From Bemisia tabaci (lineage: Eukaryota > Arthropoda > Insecta > Hemiptera > Aleyrodidae), in the NCBI RefSeq assembly GCF_918797505.1, contig NC_092801.1, positions 29,604,477 through 29,668,476 of the forward strand: 64,000 nucleotides of DNA. Reading direction: 5' to 3'. Below, in pieces: positions 38,239 through 53,200 of the stretch. Both the position numbers and the translations under genes were made by a program. The notes under the pieces were generated by a model. It was not told the origin of the DNA, ran no database searches, and was given only the letters and a program-made list of their open reading frames with translations. Positions within the stretch are counted from its first letter, which is position 1. Each line of letters starts with the position of its first letter.

Positions 38239-41200
38239 AAAGCCACTTACTCAAGGAGTCAGAAATTCAGAATACATACTTTTACGGAAGAGTCACTCAC
38301 CTTGGTAACAGGCTGAGATCACTGAGGTCCATTGATTGATAAGGCATCCGAACCGCGCGCCTCGCTAAGATACTTGCACTAACTTTAGCGTGAAGCTTAA
38401 CTTTTCGCTCCTCCGGCAATCGTAAGATTCGAGATAGCTCGAAGCTGTAATATCCGTTGCTGTCATTGAACCTGCCCATGGGTAGGGGCGCATTGTGGTA
38501 CATCGTCTCCTCATTGAGGTTGATGAAGCAACCGTATTTACCGATGCATTTCCAGGCTGAGAGCATCTGTCTGCGCGGCAAGTCGCTCACGATGATGTCG
38601 GCTCCTGTTCCGCCCGTTCCAAACATCAGCGGAACGTAGAAGTCCTCGCTGTTATGGTTTGTGATGTTTGATAATGGGATCTGGAACATGAAAGGACACA
38701 TATGGACTGCTTTTGCAGCTCGGAACTACAATGAGGATGTTGCATGCGTTAGGAATTTGCGATTTGACTGTTGAATCTTACGTAAAAGTTCGCGAGAAAC
38801 ACGATGGTGCCACTGGTTTTCTCTGAAATCAACTCCCAAGCTCAAAAAAGGCTCTTAAAGTTGAGGGCGTATTGGAGGGGATATCCCACGCTATCCTGAG
38901 AGTCCACCTCTACATCAAGACAAACTCTCCATGCGAAGAAAGGGAGGAAATACATTGACAGGGCTGCCACTTTATTTGAGGACTCTAAAACTGAAAACGC
39001 GGCATCCCTATTAATGTATTGGCTCCCTATCTTTGCATGTGGAGTTTGTCTTGATGTAGAGGTGAGCTCTCAGGATAGCGTGGGATATACCCCCCATTTT
39101 AGCCTCAACTTGAGAGCTTTTTTGAGCTTGGGAGTTGATATCAGAGAAAACCAGTGGCACCATCGTGTTTTTCGCGAACTTTTGCATAAAAATCAGTAGT
39201 CAAATCGCAAATTCCTTACACATGCAACATCTCCATTCTGCACTAAAGTTTCATTTTTGAGCCAAAATGACTTTGATCTTCTTATTTTCTTTAAATTTTT
39301 TTTAAAAAAACGCAACATTTCACATGACGTGCACCAAATATGTTGATATTTAAATGAGAATCAACATTTTCTAGGGAGTACAAACCTGAGGAAACGTCCT
39401 GGATACAGTTTTCAGGGCTGCCTCGTTGGGGACGGTGGTGTAAATGTTGTAATCCATTGCCAAACAAAGGGATATGCAAGCCATGCCAACGGGTGTTTGA
39501 CCATTCATGATAAGAGCCGTCTTTTTTGTTGGAACTATGAGAATCTGATCCAGGATTGCATGCGCCTGAAAGAGCAGGAAAGGAAATAATTTAGTTGAAT
39601 TCTTAAATACTATACTGGTAGTTTCGGTAAAGTTCTGAAGATTCAGTTAAGTTGGCATGGTTTGACTCGCCGAAATTACAAGATAAGCTATTTTCACACA
39701 AATGCTAAAATAGTCTTTACTATAATTAAAAAATTTACCGGTAATATTTTTTTAAAGATAAATATAGTTTTGCATAATGTTAAAAAAATACACTGAAAAA
39801 AAGGTGCTTGGCTCAAGCCTGATTATTCTTGCATTTGCCGCCAAGAATTCGTTGTATCTTGATTTAAGCTGCATTTTTATTGATACAAGTAAAATAATGC
39901 TTGGGTTAAGCGAAAAAAGTAGTTTCTATTGAGAAACCAAATTCTTGATTTAAGAAAAAATACTTCTTGGCGGCAAATTTAAGATTCTTTTTTTTCAGTG
40001 ATAATTTTTTCCTATGGCTGAGCACTATTTAAAATATGAAAGATAACAAATTACAATCTTGAAACATTTTAATCGTAATTCAGCAACGAATTCAATGTTT
40101 AGATCTATCTGAGAACAATGCAAGTAGTAAGATCGAGTTTTTATCACTTCAAATATTTGTCTGCAATCCTGCATCCCCGCTTTAATCGCAAAATTGTTTT
40201 TGTTAATTCATACAAACATTTAACAATTTTAGTCACAAATTAACTGGAATAATTTTCTAAAAAAATTAGGACAAACCATTAAATACGCAGATGGAAGGGC
40301 AGCTGCCTCGTCTAATGGGAGAGAGTCTGGAACGGCCCACTGGAAGACAGGATCTAGAGACATTTTGCTTTTGAAACCTTCATATTTTTGGGCAATGCCA
40401 ATCACATGGCATCCTGTTGAAGTGACCCCAGAATAATCCAAAACGGCTGGCGCCTCCTATGATAGAAAAGAAACTCCTTTGTAGTGCGCGATTTAATTCA
40501 AGCGTTTCTCTTTTTGTGCGGGGAATAAAAAATTTCCGTTACCAACGTAAACTGGAATATTCACATCTTAGTTCGGTCTTGATGTTAGTGATTTGCGTTG
40601 CGAGAATCGTGTTTTACGTGAAATTTTAGTTCGAAGACCTGTTTCAGAATACTTGAATTCGTATTTTATCTAGTGGTCCATTGACTCTACTTTAAATCAA
40701 AGAAATAAAAAATCAAACAATGTGCATGGAGTCTATCGTCTTTCATTACACCATTTAAGGGTATCTTTTATCGACTGGAAGGGCTTAAAAAACATTTTAG
40801 AGCGTAATTAGCTAAGAAAATGACCTTAATGAATACCTTCGGTCTATAACTACCGGGGTTTAAGCCGACATATCGAATGTCAACTTCCTTTGACACGTGG
40901 CCGACATTGGACAAGATTTGTGCCACGTCTTTTTGGGCTGGTTTCTGAAGCGGAGTTCCAAGAAAACTGCCCCATCTTCCGCTTTTCAGTACATTTACAG
41001 CTACATCTCTATCCAACTGTTCCTGATAGACCTTTTCGGTGAGAGAGAATGATGGTGCGTCGTCGTCCAGTAGGAAGAAAAATCTGAGCATTATTAAAAA
41101 TAAAAAACATGGAAAAATTATTGTTAATTGGTACTTACTTTTTTCCAAACCAAAAATTTTAATTGCGCTCTGAGTGACCTCCTCAAGTAAAGTCCAAAGA

Positions 41201-44200
41201 GCACGAGTCCATTTTAAAAGCAGATCTGAGAAATAGTGTCCATCCACTTACAAGTGTAAATTATGATTGCATAAATTTCAAAATATTACGCTGAAAAAAA
41301 AGATTGATAGAATTTACCATTCCTTCACGCTATATTTCACACAGCGCACTATGGTCCACAGACTGGATTTAACGGAACTTTATTCGAAAATGCACTGCAC
41401 CGTTATAAAAGGTGTTGGATCTTATGTTTTTTGGGTCGCTGATTTCATTTTACATCTTAGTTTAACAAAATATTAACATCCTGACCGAGAAACTTAACCT
41501 TAAATGTGATTTCTGGCGCTTTTAAGACTGAAGATTTTTTCCACCCTATTTAGACATGTATAAAAATAATAACAAAAGTGTCTCTCTGTCGAGATCAGAC
41601 TATTCTCATTTATTTTTAGGCGGTAAATCCGAATATGACCTCCGTTTTGGTCCATCACCCTTAAAATTTCCGGTAAAGCCGATTTTACCCGGAAAAATGG
41701 ACATTTTTGGTGTTTTTGCGACTGTTGACCTCTGCAACATGTAGGTAAAATTTTTTTCAGGTACTAAATAGTACTAGTTCGATGTATTTTGATCTACTGA
41801 GTCCGAAAATGACCTTCGTTTTTTCTTATCACCTCTCTTTTTTCCGAAAAAGCGACTTTTTCCCGGGAAAATGAGCAATTTTGACGTATTTTTGTCATAA
41901 TTGCAATTCATGTTGATAAATTATACCGGACCCGTGGTAAAGCGATTCTGTCATGTATATTAAGCTGCTAAATCCGAATATGACATAGGTTTTGGTTTAT
42001 CACCCTCCAGTTCTCCGATGATGCCGATTTTTCCGCGCCTTTTGAGTAAAACCTTTCCCGGACTCTTGTGCTAAAAATACGGTTTAAATTGATTTCGATG
42101 TTTGATATATCGATTCTTATGTATTTTGACTTGCTAAACCCAAATATGACCTTAGATTTTTCCTATCACCCCTCATTATCCCGGAAAATTCAATTTTCCT
42201 CGGAGAACGAGCTTTTTCGGTATTTTTGCGCCAATTTTCCTATTCTATGGAGCTGTAGCGATTTTCCAAGTTCCTCTTTAGGTCTTCTATGACGTCTTAA
42301 GAAACATTTAACCGGAGTTCGACCTCAAATTGCCTCTTACAGACCCCCGTTTTCCTCAGAATACGGAAAATCGTCGGAAAAATACCAAAAAAGCTCGTTT
42401 TCCGAGGAAAATTGAATTTTCCGGGATAATGAGGGGTGATAGGAAAAATCTAAGGTCATATTCGGGTTTAGCAAGTCAAAATACATAAGAATCGATGTAT
42501 GAAACATGGAAATCAATTTTAAACCGTATTTTTAACACACTTAGAGTCCGGGAAAGGTTTTACCCAAAAGGCGCGGAAAAATCGGCATTATCGGAGAACT
42601 GGAGGGTGATTAACCAAAACCTATGTCATATTCGGATTTAGCAGCTTAATATACATGACAGAATCTCTTTATCACGGGTCCAGTATAATTTATCAACATG
42701 AATTGCAATTATGACAAAAATACGTCAAAATTGCTCATTTTCCCGGGAAAAAGTTGCTTTTTCGGAAAAGTGAGAGGTGATAAGAAAAAACAAAGGTCAT
42801 TTTCGGACTCAGTAGATCAAAATACATCGGAATACTTTTATTTTGTACCTAGAAAAAATTTAACAGTCGCAAAAACGCCAAAAATGCATGGAATATTCCA
42901 CATTTTGATGTACGGAGGTGCACTCCGAAAAAAATTAATTTCGACCGTTAGGCGCAAAAAGGCGCAATTTAAATTGGCATCATTTTAAAGTCAAGGATAT
43001 GTTGAACAAGATTTTTCAATCCGCAAAGCATTAACTAGAATTAAAAAAAAGTTAGAGCTTCCTAAAAATTACGAATTTCACTGATTTCTAGCATTTTTTG
43101 GCGTATGTTTGGAGCGTTCAAAAGCATACAAATTTCGGTTCAAAATTAATGAAACGGGGTGAAAAGGAAGTCACTTGCTATCAGGTGGATCCACGTTGCC
43201 CAAAAATTTACATAGATGAGGCGTAACTCGGTAAAATAAACACCCTGTAACGCACCACCGAATGCAGCTCACAATCAGCTAATGAAGACCTACCGCGCGC
43301 TCTGTTGTTAGGGTCCGTCACAATCTTATAAATCATTATTAGTCGATGAAAACTTAGGTGACGATCCATGAGAGTATGTATGATAAAACTGTAGTGCCAA
43401 ACTTTAATTTTTTCCACCCTCAAAATTTGACTAAAGTTCCGTTAAATAGGGTCTGTGGACCATAGTGCAGCGTGAAGGAATGGTGAATTATACTAATCTT
43501 AAAGTCAATTCTACCAGAGGAATGGTTACCTGTACCACTGTATAGTAACGTTTGGATTTCAGGACATTTTGTCAACGATTTTTTGTCCGCGCACCTGCTT
43601 TTGTCCAGTAGTTTACGCCCACACGTAAAATAAGCAATGGTGACTTGGTTTAAGCGTTATATTTTAGTCGGTATGTAAAATTATATTGACAATATGGAAA
43701 TGAGAAATTGAGAGAGAAGGAGGTATTGTTATGGTTGCTCATTTTCTAAATGAAATGTTATTACTTTCTCCTTTTGAATCATCTTTTTAAATTGTCATTG
43801 GTGAATATTTGGTTTTATTTCTATCCTTAAAATATTCTATGTACAATATACAGCTTATATATGTACAGGTACTTTTTTATTTTTTTAATTTTTTCTTTAC
43901 GAAATTATTACTTCATTTTGAAAACATTTATATTTTTAAAACGTGACAAATAATTGTAAAACCTTTTCCGAGCGACATTAATCTCAATAAGCCGCAGTTG
44001 TGCCGACAGAGACTGCAAAAGTGAATAAAAGAGGGGGAAAAACCAAGAAGCACGCAATCTTTAGTTTTAACCCATTTGTACATCGATCTTTTAGAGTCAA
44101 AGACATCAAATTTTGAGCATTTGGTTGCGCGTGCACCTCGCTGCAGTACAATAAAAGCACAAAATGTAAATGAAAAAAATTAAAGTGCTCTGGAAATTAT

Positions 44201-47200
44201 TAAATGTGACACGAAACCACCAATATTCAAAAAACACACATTATATGTTTATTCTCCTTTGATAAATTGATACATATATTTTCCCCATCAATTTAAATGA
44301 GAATAATCAATGCAGAGTGTGCAAAAATTTCAAAATCATGAGTTAAAAAACGCTGACTATGCGAGTAGCCTAACAGAGCGGAGCGGCATGCTGCCAGAGC
44401 GTGAGGCTCACTAGCGCCTACAAACCTAAGTGGATACTTCACGCATTGCACAATGCTTGAAGTATCCACTTAGGTTTGTAGGCGCCAATGCGCGCTTCAC
44501 GCTGGCCGCCCGCCCGCCGTGCGGCGGCGGCGCCTGAAGCAACTATTTTACAACAGAGGTGTTGCACAGTGTTATTGAACGTATTAAGAGAAACAGGCAT
44601 TCTTTAAAAGTACAGACCTTCCCTCACAAAATAAATCAACATACTTATCGTACACTGGAAAAATCTAAGAGACTTTAGCTGAGGCAAATATAGAGGTTTT
44701 TCCGGTTCAGGTATAACGAGGTGGGAAAATCTTGAAAGATAATTAAGTCCTGTTACCCCTAGGAGGTGTAGAGAGTTTTAGTGAATTTTGTCTCATGAAA
44801 TTGACGCTCCCCCATTTTTACCAAAACTCTTAACTATAGATTATTCTCCGTTGGACCAAACAGACAAAACAAAAAAACAAGCAAACCCTCATTCTGCGAA
44901 GACATTTTACATTTTCATCCAAAAACGTCGTGAGCAATTGTTGTTTGTATTTACATGTGGGCCAATTAACTTTGGGTCTCAACGGGCACGTGGACCGAAA
45001 CTCCCGTGCCGAAAAAACGCGTGGACGTAAATTACTGGAAGAAACAGGTGCGCGGACAAAAAATCGTTGACGAAATGTCCTATAACCATAACCTCAACGC
45101 ACAAAGGCATTCGCTAACAGTCCCCTACGTTATGATATATTAAACCACGATATCAGTTCTCGTGTTTGCTATCTCCCAGAAATTATCATTGAATAACAAG
45201 GAAGTCTTACACTGTTCGCAGGAAATCCTCGACAATGGAGATCAACGAATCGCTGCCTCAAATAATTTTGCTAAGTTCTCGAACTGAGTCAGGGATAGAG
45301 GACGTCATGAAAAGAGTCAAAAGTATCGAAGTGACGCCCGAATTTGCTATGCTAATGCCCTATAACCTAACGTTTGCCTTTCTTCTGGCAGAATTGACTC
45401 AAAATTGACGCTTTGTGAAATTCAGCGTAAAAGAATGGTAAATTCTACCAACCTTTTTTATGTATACTTTCGCTTCTCAGTGGTAACCAAAAATAACCAA
45501 GAACTGTTCAGATTTTTCCTACAATTAGAGATAATGTATTTGGTTTTAAGTTTTATCATCATAGTGCACTTACGAAAACTGATCGACCAGGTTATCAACA
45601 AAGCAACAAACGCTTGTATCAAAATTAGAAAATCTCATCAAACATAATACTTCGATGCGTGGTTTTAATAAAGCAACAACAATAACGTAAAACAATCGGT
45701 ACATACTTCAATTTCCTCTTTCCGGCCTTTTTTAAAATGTTCCGCATTAAGATGGCAGGATTTCCGGACTGTGACTTTGTGAAGACCAAAACCGAACATT
45801 CATCCTCAAAGTTCCTTTCAAGTCCCAAATCATACGAAGAAGATATCACTCTGTTTGACACGTGACGGACTTTTAGTTTCTGACCGAAGATTTTCTAAAA
45901 ACAAGACAAAAAGACCTTTTGAAAATTAATATTTTCTCTACGACGAAGAAAAATTCAAACCAACTTCTGTAATACTGCATCAGACCTGACTGTATTGATT
46001 ATCAAATTAATGCACACCTAAAAAAATTTAATAAAAGAGGCGTGACATAATGTTACCCACGGTATGGTGTTGATGAGTGGATATCGTCGTTTCTTGTAAT
46101 CTTCCCAAAGGCATTGGAAACTTCAATCCATATCCATATTATGGAAGTTTCTACTCTCAATATTGATTGAGCGCAGTGCCGTATTTTACACAAAGTTTTA
46201 AGATTGATAGTAATGTTGATTCATCCGAGTTAAATAATTATTTACCTTCCAAAAAGCACCCAAAATACTACACGGTTTTAAATAAACAAATCTTATGATT
46301 TGTGCTATCGGGGGCGATACCACTATTCGACCTTCCAGGCGCGCGGTGTGCCTATTCAGTTCATTGAAGGCGGTTTAATTTACGCCGCGGCACGCTGAAT
46401 GCTTGTGAATTATGGTGGGTACAAGCAGATTCTCATTTGAAACTGTTTCTTCTTCAACGACCTTATTGCGTAAGATGTTTAATGTGATGTCACTCTCTGT
46501 GCGTAGAACTACATTTATACACGTTGCCAAATTTTTGGAAGAAATTACGCTTTTCTTGAAAAACATATAGGTTCTTTTTTTCTCTGTAAACTTCCCGGAA
46601 AATTTTACTTATAATTTACTCCGGATAGTTCAATAAAAACTTCTTCCACACCATTCCATGCAAAAGCTCCATTTTCTCCCTCGAGACATCGTACTCTCAA
46701 GCTTGTTAACAATAAATTCAGCATGTAGAAGAAATTATGAAATATGCTCACTGAATTGAGTTGAGATTTCAATCTGACTCCGGTAGTTTTTTGGTTTTCG
46801 TGGCAAGCAGGAAGTTCGAAACAACGGACGGAAATAATTGCTGATTTTTCGCTTAAAATATAAGTTAAATAAAAATTTCCAATATTTTTTTTCTGTCCCT
46901 CGTGTAACTTTACGTTTTGAAGGGGAAAATATAGAGCAAGAACCTACCTTGACATACCTTATTTTTGACCGTGCCTAGGGCTCTGTTCGAATTAAATTTT
47001 CTTTAATACAAGTTTTAAAAGGCTCTACATTAACATGATTACTATACCGGGATTTATTGCGTGTTCTTTCGGGTTACCTTGGGCATGTTTAAATTTCTCA
47101 CTAACCTTTTTCAAAAGTACGTATCGGAGAGGACCGAACGCTTGCTCGTATATCACGGCATAGTTTTGTTCACACTTCGAAGCAGAATCAAAAATATCTT

Positions 47201-50200
47201 TCATCTGAATCTTGACTGGGACCGCTACAATCACGTGAACGTTATCACAGCTTTCCTCCATTGGTATTCGTGACATAGTTTTTAGATCTGAAATGCACAA
47301 AAGACTGGTGCCAAAGGAAGAACTGTTTTTGGCACACGAAAGATAGGGCACAAATTCCACCTAGAAACACATAAAGAAGTTGGTCAGGGAAAAAATACGC
47401 CTTAGCTCTAGCATCCATTCATTAAAAATTTTTTCATCAAATCCGTTACAATTCTTCAACACTCAGGAAAGTTGAATAATATAATACATATAACAAGGAA
47501 TATATCATGTATGATAAGGAGAGTATGGCTATAAGGACATAGTATTCTCGACGTGAATGTAATAAGCCATCGAAGTATATAATAAGCTTTAATTTCCCAT
47601 GAAAAAAACATTATTTTATAAAATTATAACGTCACATAAAACGTTGTCATAACGTTAAATTATATCCATTCTGCATTAACTCTTTATACGAGATCTGTAG
47701 CAAAATATGACATTCTAACTTCAAAACTCATCTTATTGAATGGGCATATTTTACGATACTGACCGTAGTTCAGCACTTTTTACTTGATATCAATAGTGCA
47801 ATGTCTCCATTGAAACCATTTTATTTTTTGAGAGAACCATATTCATCTAAAGAGTGACTTGATTTAACAGCACGAAAAATACTTACATTTAAATCATCAC
47901 TAGTTCGCAGAAAATTTGTGAAAACAGCAGCGAGTGATCGCGAGGTTGTGTTGCCATTTTCCTCAAAAACTTTCAGTTCGATGGATCTTTTCAAGCCATT
48001 CGGACGGTGACATGAACTTTCAGCAATAATTTGAAGACTAGCACGTGTAAAGTCTCGTAAATCCTGCAGGGGACCATAATCAGACAGATCATGATTTTAA
48101 CACATTTTTGGGCTCAATCGGTAAAAAATTGAATGTTTAGAAAAAGCGCATGAGCCAGTGCTTCATTAGCCTCAAAGAAAAATAAAAACATTTATCCTTA
48201 AGTCATGTTTAAAGGAAAATGACGATAAAATCCGATAATTATTAAAGCCTTCATGCTTTCATTCTATGTTTTCAGTCCGAATTAGGATTTATGCGGAAAC
48301 AAATGACGGAAAAATTCGTATTATTATTTTTAAGCCTTTGTACTTTCATTTTATTTTTCGGGGTGAATAAAAATCACACCATACGAATGAGAGAAATGAA
48401 GATATTGCAAATAATTTAAATTTTGTTGTTGAAAGTATATTCGACTTGAATCAATTAAACATGGTAATTTTGAAGTCATATGTATATCTGTGTGCTATAG
48501 AACTGTTTAAAGTTGTTCTGATGCACCGATTGAAGTAAAACTGAAACTATTAAAATTAAAATATTTGTGTCATTAATCAAAATTGTAATATGTGCTTTTT
48601 GCGACATGTCTTCATTATTTCTATCCAATTTACTTGGAGGGTACACAAAATCTGGCTCATACCTTGAACGTTGTTTTACCATACGGTACGAAGTTAAGAC
48701 GTTCTGCGAATGCGTTTCCCAATTTTTCGGATTTTTCAGGTAGCGGTTCAGTTTTAAAGCCGTTTATCGTGATTCCTGCGCTATTAAAGCAACCAACGCT
48801 CTTGTCCAAACATAAATCAACTGTTGAGTCTGGTAAAATAATGGTAAAAATTATTTATCAGATAGTATACTACTGGCACAATATTAGGTGCAACAGCGCT
48901 GAGATTCTGAACTATCAGTGACACATCTCGCACTTATGTATAGAGTTCCTCCAAAATATTACTTGGGGATAAGTAAAATCAACTGCAATTACCCACATCC
49001 CTAATTTATGTTTTCTGTTTTGTTTTTAACAAACGGAGAGCCACTGTTTCCCTTCCACATGCATAGGATAATCCAACAGTACCACACCACCAGCACTAGG
49101 TATTTTCACTGTAACTTTTGAACACGTTGAGATAGAAACTTGAAAGTTTGTGAGAGCTCCTTGGTCGAAGCAAAACGACCTTTTGGGCTCCCAAAAATTT
49201 AAAGGGGATCACTCTGAAAAAGAGGCAAGAGCCGTAAGAGCTATACTGCCGTGCTAAGGAATAACGCCGTATGAACCTTCAGGTGCCAAATTTACTTCAA
49301 TGCAATACGAAACTCCAGGGAAACTTTTTAATTTCTCCCAATTTTTTACAGGGTTTTGTTCACAATTTGATCTACAGTATCTAAAAATTTCAAGAGAAAA
49401 TATGCATAACTCTCCTAAAAAATGATCATTTAATCGGAAGGAATTTGGCAGCTCTCGAATTCTCATACGGCGTTCTTCCTTAGCACTTCATTATATGCTA
49501 TAGGGGTGTTTGGCTCATCCTTCAGATGAAAAGAACTATAATACTACGAAGTTGGATATTTACTGGTACATCATAGATTTTTCCGGGATGAATGACCAAA
49601 GTTAAGGCAAGACGGCTTGCGTAGTTATTCTGTGCCATTTCATAAATATTTTCTGAAATATTCGCTTGAAAATATTTTGTGATCCCCAAAAAGATAAATT
49701 TTGAAACATTGCAACCAATGTACGTATTAGGGCAATACTACCGTTGTTGGCGCCGCTAGCGTCACCAATATTTAGCCTTCATTCCATCAGCTAGGCAAGC
49801 CGCCCGCATCTCTTGTCGCGCCGCGCGCCTAGTTCCGCCGCGGCCCGCCCGATCGCGCTGCGGGCTGTTTATTCGCCCCTCCGGCTTTCCTTTAGATATT
49901 TAAATTCTTTTCTTTATTATTTTGTCTACATCTTTGATTATTTCTCTCCATAAATCCTAAATTATAATACTCACCGGCGCCTTCCCTCACAACCTTTCTC
50001 AACTCAAACTACGCGTCCGCGCAATTCCTTTTCAAATCCAGTTTGACCGGTTGGCCCGTGTGCCGTATTTAAATTACGCTTCACCTACCACCCTATGGTA
50101 GCGTCTTTGGGCATGTATATTCTTCCCGCACATGTTCTCTCTTGCGCCAAGGTACCCTCTACTGCAGGTATGGACAAACGGGGTGCCGAAGTGGCATCGT

Positions 50201-53200
50201 TGAGAAAATGGGCGATCGAGTGACGTATGAAGTCGTACCGTCCACTTGCCGCGCAGGTTTTCGCAGTCGTACTCTCGATGCTGTCACATCTACGCGTTTT
50301 GACGACTTGCTAAAATTCCATTTGTCCATACCTGTAATAAAGTGTACCTTGTTCGTGCGCTGTAACCTTCCTTCTTAAACAGTTACGTTTCTTAATTCGA
50401 CTAATTGAGTATGTATTCTAAATTCACCTTCTTCTCTCTATCATTTTCATTAATAATAACTTCATGTCAAATTCCGGCCTTCTGCCCATAAACATTTCTA
50501 TTCGGTCTAAAAATCCATTCGCGTTACTCGTGTCCGGACACGATTGCCTGCGGTCCGAGTGCCGCGGATGAATTCTTCAAAATTTCAATAAAGTAAATGT
50601 CCGTCTCTCTCTTTAATTAGCTTCCATCGCGCTACTCGTGACCGGTCACGATTGCCTACGGTCCGGGTGCCGTGGACGACCCTTTCGGCTAATCTTTTTA
50701 GAAGACTTTCATTAAACTTTCAACCGTCGAATTGATCCCAACTACGAGGACAGTTGTCGGAGCTAGGAACTATTATTTTGAACAACTGTAAGTACGGCCC
50801 TAATAGTGGGTCTACTAACTCCTGTTTTTAAAACAGTGTTTTAAATACTTAAATTCTATATACAGGGAATACATCTGTGATGTTTGGAAATGGCATGACT
50901 CCGTTGAATTCCGGAACTCGTTGATAAATAGGTGAACTCCGATGATATCCTCCTACTTGGGTGATAACTTATTCGCCTTGTACAGACAAAAGAGGTATTT
51001 ACGAAAATTAGAGGAGACATTGTTCCAGTGTTCGAGAGAAAATATACCGTTTGAGCTGCACTAAAATTTTACCTTCCTTCAAGTTTGCCACTTGCTCATA
51101 ATTCAGGTACATGTACTGGATGGAAACTGGTTTTGCCGCTTTGCCATTGACGTGCGCGTTCCAAATTGTATTCAATTTCATAATTGTGTCTAGGTAAATT
51201 ACCAAGTCGGAATTAACTTCAATTATTCCCGTGGCTCCTGTTCGAATGAAAAAGAAAAACAAACAATCAGCGAAAACAAGTTTTCAATTCCAGGTAGAAG
51301 GAGAAGTGTACCTTAAATCAGGCACTGAGCCTTAAGTCACTTTCCAAACATTTAATGATTGAATGTAACTGATACTCATTATTATCATCTGAATATATGT
51401 TTAAGCATAAGCAACACAATCTCCCAGGTTGCCGAGTAGTGGCATTATCATGAAATGGCAGGATCACTCAGGGCACACTAGTATGAGAGCTTTTCACCAA
51501 GCAGAAAGAGTTTACTTGAGTGCCATATCAGTTTGCCTTCAATTTTTAGTGTAGGCAAAGCAACATCCCGCGTGGTCGAATAGTGGTATCATGTAACATG
51601 TAAGGTATGATGCCGGTACGGTAATGTGTTAGAGTTCAATTATGCTGTTTTAAGGTGGGAAATTTACCTTTAGAGGACACTTGCCAGTCGATTACTCCCC
51701 TTTTTGAAAGTTCATCAACCATTTCTAGGCTATCAGAGAAGCATTTGTCCGATTTTTCACCGTTCACGGCACGTTTAATCTTGTGGCTTGGTGATTCTTT
51801 GACGTCTTGTTCACTTTTTGGTGATTCCCAAATTTTAATTTTTCCCGCCATTAGCACAATTTCTTGATTCTCTTCGGCAGGTTTTTGTTCTTCAATAACA
51901 AAATCGCTTTCAGTGTCGTCTCTGGGTGCTTGCAGTACGATGAATTCACCACTACCGCGCATTAATTGAATCCTTACTTGACCAAGACCTACAAAAAAAA
52001 ATAATGTCCAGTCAGGAGAAAATAACTGATGGATAAATTTTAACTGGTCTAAGATACAATACCAAGTCCGGTGAATTCCCCAACTCTCCGAGCTCTGAGT
52101 TTCCCAAAATTTTCTTCAAAGTGCCAATTTCTTGACCTCAGCTCTCTCATTTAAGTAAAAAATGGTTACTCACTTACATCGATTTCAATAAAGCCATAGT
52201 TGAGTTTCAGACATCGGTTCATCTCCATTGGGCTGATGATTATTGAACCTGATGGACGATACAATGGACACAGAAGTCAAAGAGAAAATGGTGTAATCAC
52301 ATCGGTTGAAATCTGTGGTTGTCATAGACAAAGAGGAAAATTGATGGAACAACTGCAGAGTTTCTCTGAGGTCACCGCTAGTTAGTTTCTCTTTTATTAC
52401 CACCTTTGTCCGTTGCAACCACACGTTTCAACCAACAGAATCGCTCAATTTTCCTTCTGTCTTCTTTGTCTATAGCTTTATCTATTAATTTTAATAACTA
52501 GCCTGCATCGTGACTCATTGCGATGAGTCAGCCGTATTTAAAATTATTTGGTGTGCAAAAGAGTGACCATTTTTCACTCAATTAATTCATTTGTTTGTGA
52601 TTTTCCACTTCGATCCTGCTATTGTTCTCAAATTCTATCGATGATTTAGTCTAGTTCCCTATTATAGGCGAGCCATTGCCAGTATAAAAATATCGGGAAT
52701 AAACTTTAATGCACATTTTTACATCAGTCTCTCCAAATTTCTATTTACTTCACCATTTCTCGCAAATTATGAATTTCAAAATTAGAGTCGCAATAATGCG
52801 TTGCCCCTTTGCGATGTAAAAACGTAGCCAAATTTCCACGTGAGCCTTCTTTTACACAAAATCTACATGGCTTTTGAGGCTCATGTAGAAGCCCAGTTAC
52901 GCTCTTACACCAGAAAGAGGCGGATCATCTTCAGATTATCTGGACCGGCACGGTGTTGATATGGTTGGAGTGTCATAGATGTCGTGCACTCAACAACTTC
53001 ATTTTCAGTATATTACCTCTCAATTGCAGCTTTTTCGTTTCGGAAAATGCGTTCTTTGTTTTGGACATATTGTAGTTTTGAAATGATACATAATAAAAAT
53101 TGTAACGCCAAGTAATTTAAGTGTTTCCATTTTGTTTTTATAATGTTTGACCCTTTTTTAGTTTTATGTTTTATTGTGATTCTTGTTATTTCAAATATTT

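Noticed and set aside
49740..50800. Solo LTR call
   Set aside because: Only composition, a TG start and AATAAA support it; no paired CA end or target duplication was found, so it is kept as an uncertain segment.
52185..52424. 79-codon minus frame between gene 1 exons 10 and 11
   Set aside because: Exon 10 (phase 1) joins exon 11 directly, giving the conserved transition into RIQLMRGSGEF; the frame has no FAS similarity.
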